A DNA stretch of 64,000 nt from Gorsachius magnificus. Its lineage: Eukaryota > Chordata > Aves > Pelecaniformes > Ardeidae. Shown in pieces: positions 62,301-64,000 of this stretch. The DNA lies in NCBI GenBank assembly GCA_034008185.1, contig CM067081.1, forward strand, positions 185,711,510 through 185,775,509, given 5' to 3'. Both the position numbers and the translations under genes were made by a program. Within the stretch, counting starts at the first letter, position 1, and each line of letters opens with the position of its first letter. A model generated the notes under the pieces. It saw only the letters and a program-made list of their open reading frames with translations, searched no databases and was not told the DNA's origin.

Positions 62301-64000
62301 AGTACCATAGTTGCATTTACCTGGCTTTAACAGCTATGCCTGTGGATGTACAAGATTAGCGGTGTACCAACAAACAGGATGCTACACGCATAGAGTGAAG
62401 TCTCAGAGCAGCCACAATCAGTGTCAAAACTCTTGTTCTTATTGACAGGACAGAATTTAACTACTAAACAATGACATGATTCATGTTGCTTGGTTTTCGC
62501 AGTGATTTTATGCGAGATCTCCATGAATGTAAATATATATACAGGCGTTTCGTAATATACTGTATGTACAGAACATAGCCATATGCATACCCCATACACA
62601 TACTGCATATATACACATGTATTTTCCAATAGAACTAAAGACTGGGCGAGTAATTTTGTCACTATTGGCTGGTGAATCAGCAAATAATTACCCAGGCCTA
62701 CACGCATGGCATATCTGTTAAGGCTACCTGAGTTTTAAAGTTGGTTTAAACGTAAATATGATAGTTATATTGCAAAGCATACAGGCAACGCACCTGTACC
62801 CACTATAGCTAGGATAAGCAAGTCAACCTGGATGTACCCTACAGCAGTCTTGCTGTATTTTGCAGCAGTAGTAGTGAAGACACAGATGGAGTCCAGGAAG
62901 CTTTTGGGTTTTGTTTTTTTAAACGTGGAAAAAGAAACAAAAATCATTCAAGACATCTTCTGTTTGTGGCTTAGCACTGGTGTGGATCTTGGGAATTGCT
63001 ACAGCATTTGCCCAAGTCCAAAACCACCACCCCAGGCAAGGCTAAGGGCAGGGCAGCAGCTGACTGCACAGCCTTGGAGATGAGCACTTGAGGGCCTCCT
63101 GAAAAACAACAGCAACTATTTAAAGGTGGGATAAATTGCATAGTCCCAACAACTGACAGCCCTTCCAGGAGCAATAGATCAAGCCATCAGCCAGTGGGAC
63201 TCCTCTGTGTTGCACAACAACCTGTAAATGAGGACTAATTGCAGGCAAACCATATAGGTTAGATACTGCAGGTACTGCCCCAGGAGACCCACTGAGGAAT
63301 TCAGACATGGCAGGCTGAAGGAGTAGGAGGGGAGGCAGCTGAGGTCAATGGGGAATTGGTCTTGCCTCACCAGCATTAGTTCTTCCACTCTGCTCTCCAA
63401 AAGGGTCTTTTTGTTAAAGTGCATTCATTAACCCACTTCTTATCAGAGGGTAAATCTGATTCACTGAGTGACTAAACAGTCTCCCAGATTTTTGGATGTC
63501 CACACCCAGAGAAGTCAATTGTTTACTAATTTTCAAAGGACCCCTATGACCTGAAAGTAATTCTTGTCACTGCCAATCAGTGCTGGCCTACATTTGCGTT
63601 TCAGTTAATATATGTAAATGAAAATGCTCAGCTTGATTAAAGTATTAAAATTACTATTAAGTGTTATTATCTGGATTTTCCATGCTCCTACGGTATTTTC
63701 AAAATTCTAATCAGCCATGAGCCAATATTAAGCAGTTGGATTAGAAATGTCTGCACCAGCCCAAAGAAACTTCCTGACAGGATCAACAAACAGTAATTAA
63801 ACATCATTAAACATCACCAGCAGCTAGCATTATTGAATAAAGTAAATCGAAACAGAGGAGGTAGGGAGGCATGTCTGCATTATGGGCAAGTCATGATCTT
63901 GATGAATTAAGAGTCGTGCAGCATGGCCTGTAGAGCTTGCTGCTGACAACTGTATTCTTTAAGGACAAAATATATGGAGTGAAAGCTCTCATCCAACATG
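59396..64000. other. Gene-less AT-rich stretch to window end
   Basis: No gene, RNA or transposon is recognised. A-runs lie at 59840-59851 and 61365-61376, a short (CAGT)n is near 61025-61037, and a 10-bp tandem pair (ATTAAACATC) is at 63796-63815. An open segment at 60580-60758 has acceptor- and donor-like flanks but no known product. Confidence 0.5.

Overview
This is a vertebrate, almost certainly avian, nuclear genome window. It is AT-rich, has no bacterial-style gene packing, and its recognisable interspersed repeats are CR1 LINE fragments plus one class III (ERV-L-like) endogenous retrovirus whose LTR is of the type common in birds. I recognise no host protein-coding gene, structural RNA gene, CRISPR array or operon.

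Layout: 1-4859 is non-coding AT-rich sequence. 4860-5890 holds an old, heavily mutated CR1 on the + strand (reverse-transcriptase remnant, then a 3' end). 5890-10467 has nothing recognisable. 10468-13165 is a 5'-truncated endogenous retrovirus on the + strand. It comprises a 562-codon open pol segment (RNase H plus integrase), a short non-coding tail, a purine-rich tract and a 572-bp 3' LTR with TG...CA ends. From 13166 to the end there are six younger CR1 fragments (15008-15210 -, 23526-23997 +, 34562-34630 +, 34700-34970 -, 35725-35815 -, 54939-55482 -) and one or two weak older ones (59228-59395 -, possibly 56960-57010 -), set in otherwise unannotatable sequence with A-tracts, small tandem repeats and a few CpG-rich patches.

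The only long coding sequence is the retroviral pol segment. It keeps the RNase H acidic tetrad, the integrase HHCC residues and the three integrase acidic residues. However, the spacing between the second acidic residue and the glutamate is 31 residues instead of the usual 35, so the copy looks like it carries a small in-frame deletion in the catalytic core. It also lacks gag, protease, reverse transcriptase and a 5' LTR, so it is a defective fossil, though a fairly young one.

Several short open segments are flanked by plausible splice signals on either strand and might be exons of an unidentified gene whose intron fills the window. None matches a family I can name and such segments arise by chance, so they are given low confidence. 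Long A-tracts greatly outnumber T-tracts on the + strand. This could mean transcription from the - strand, but that is inference. I see no evidence for a new biological system here.
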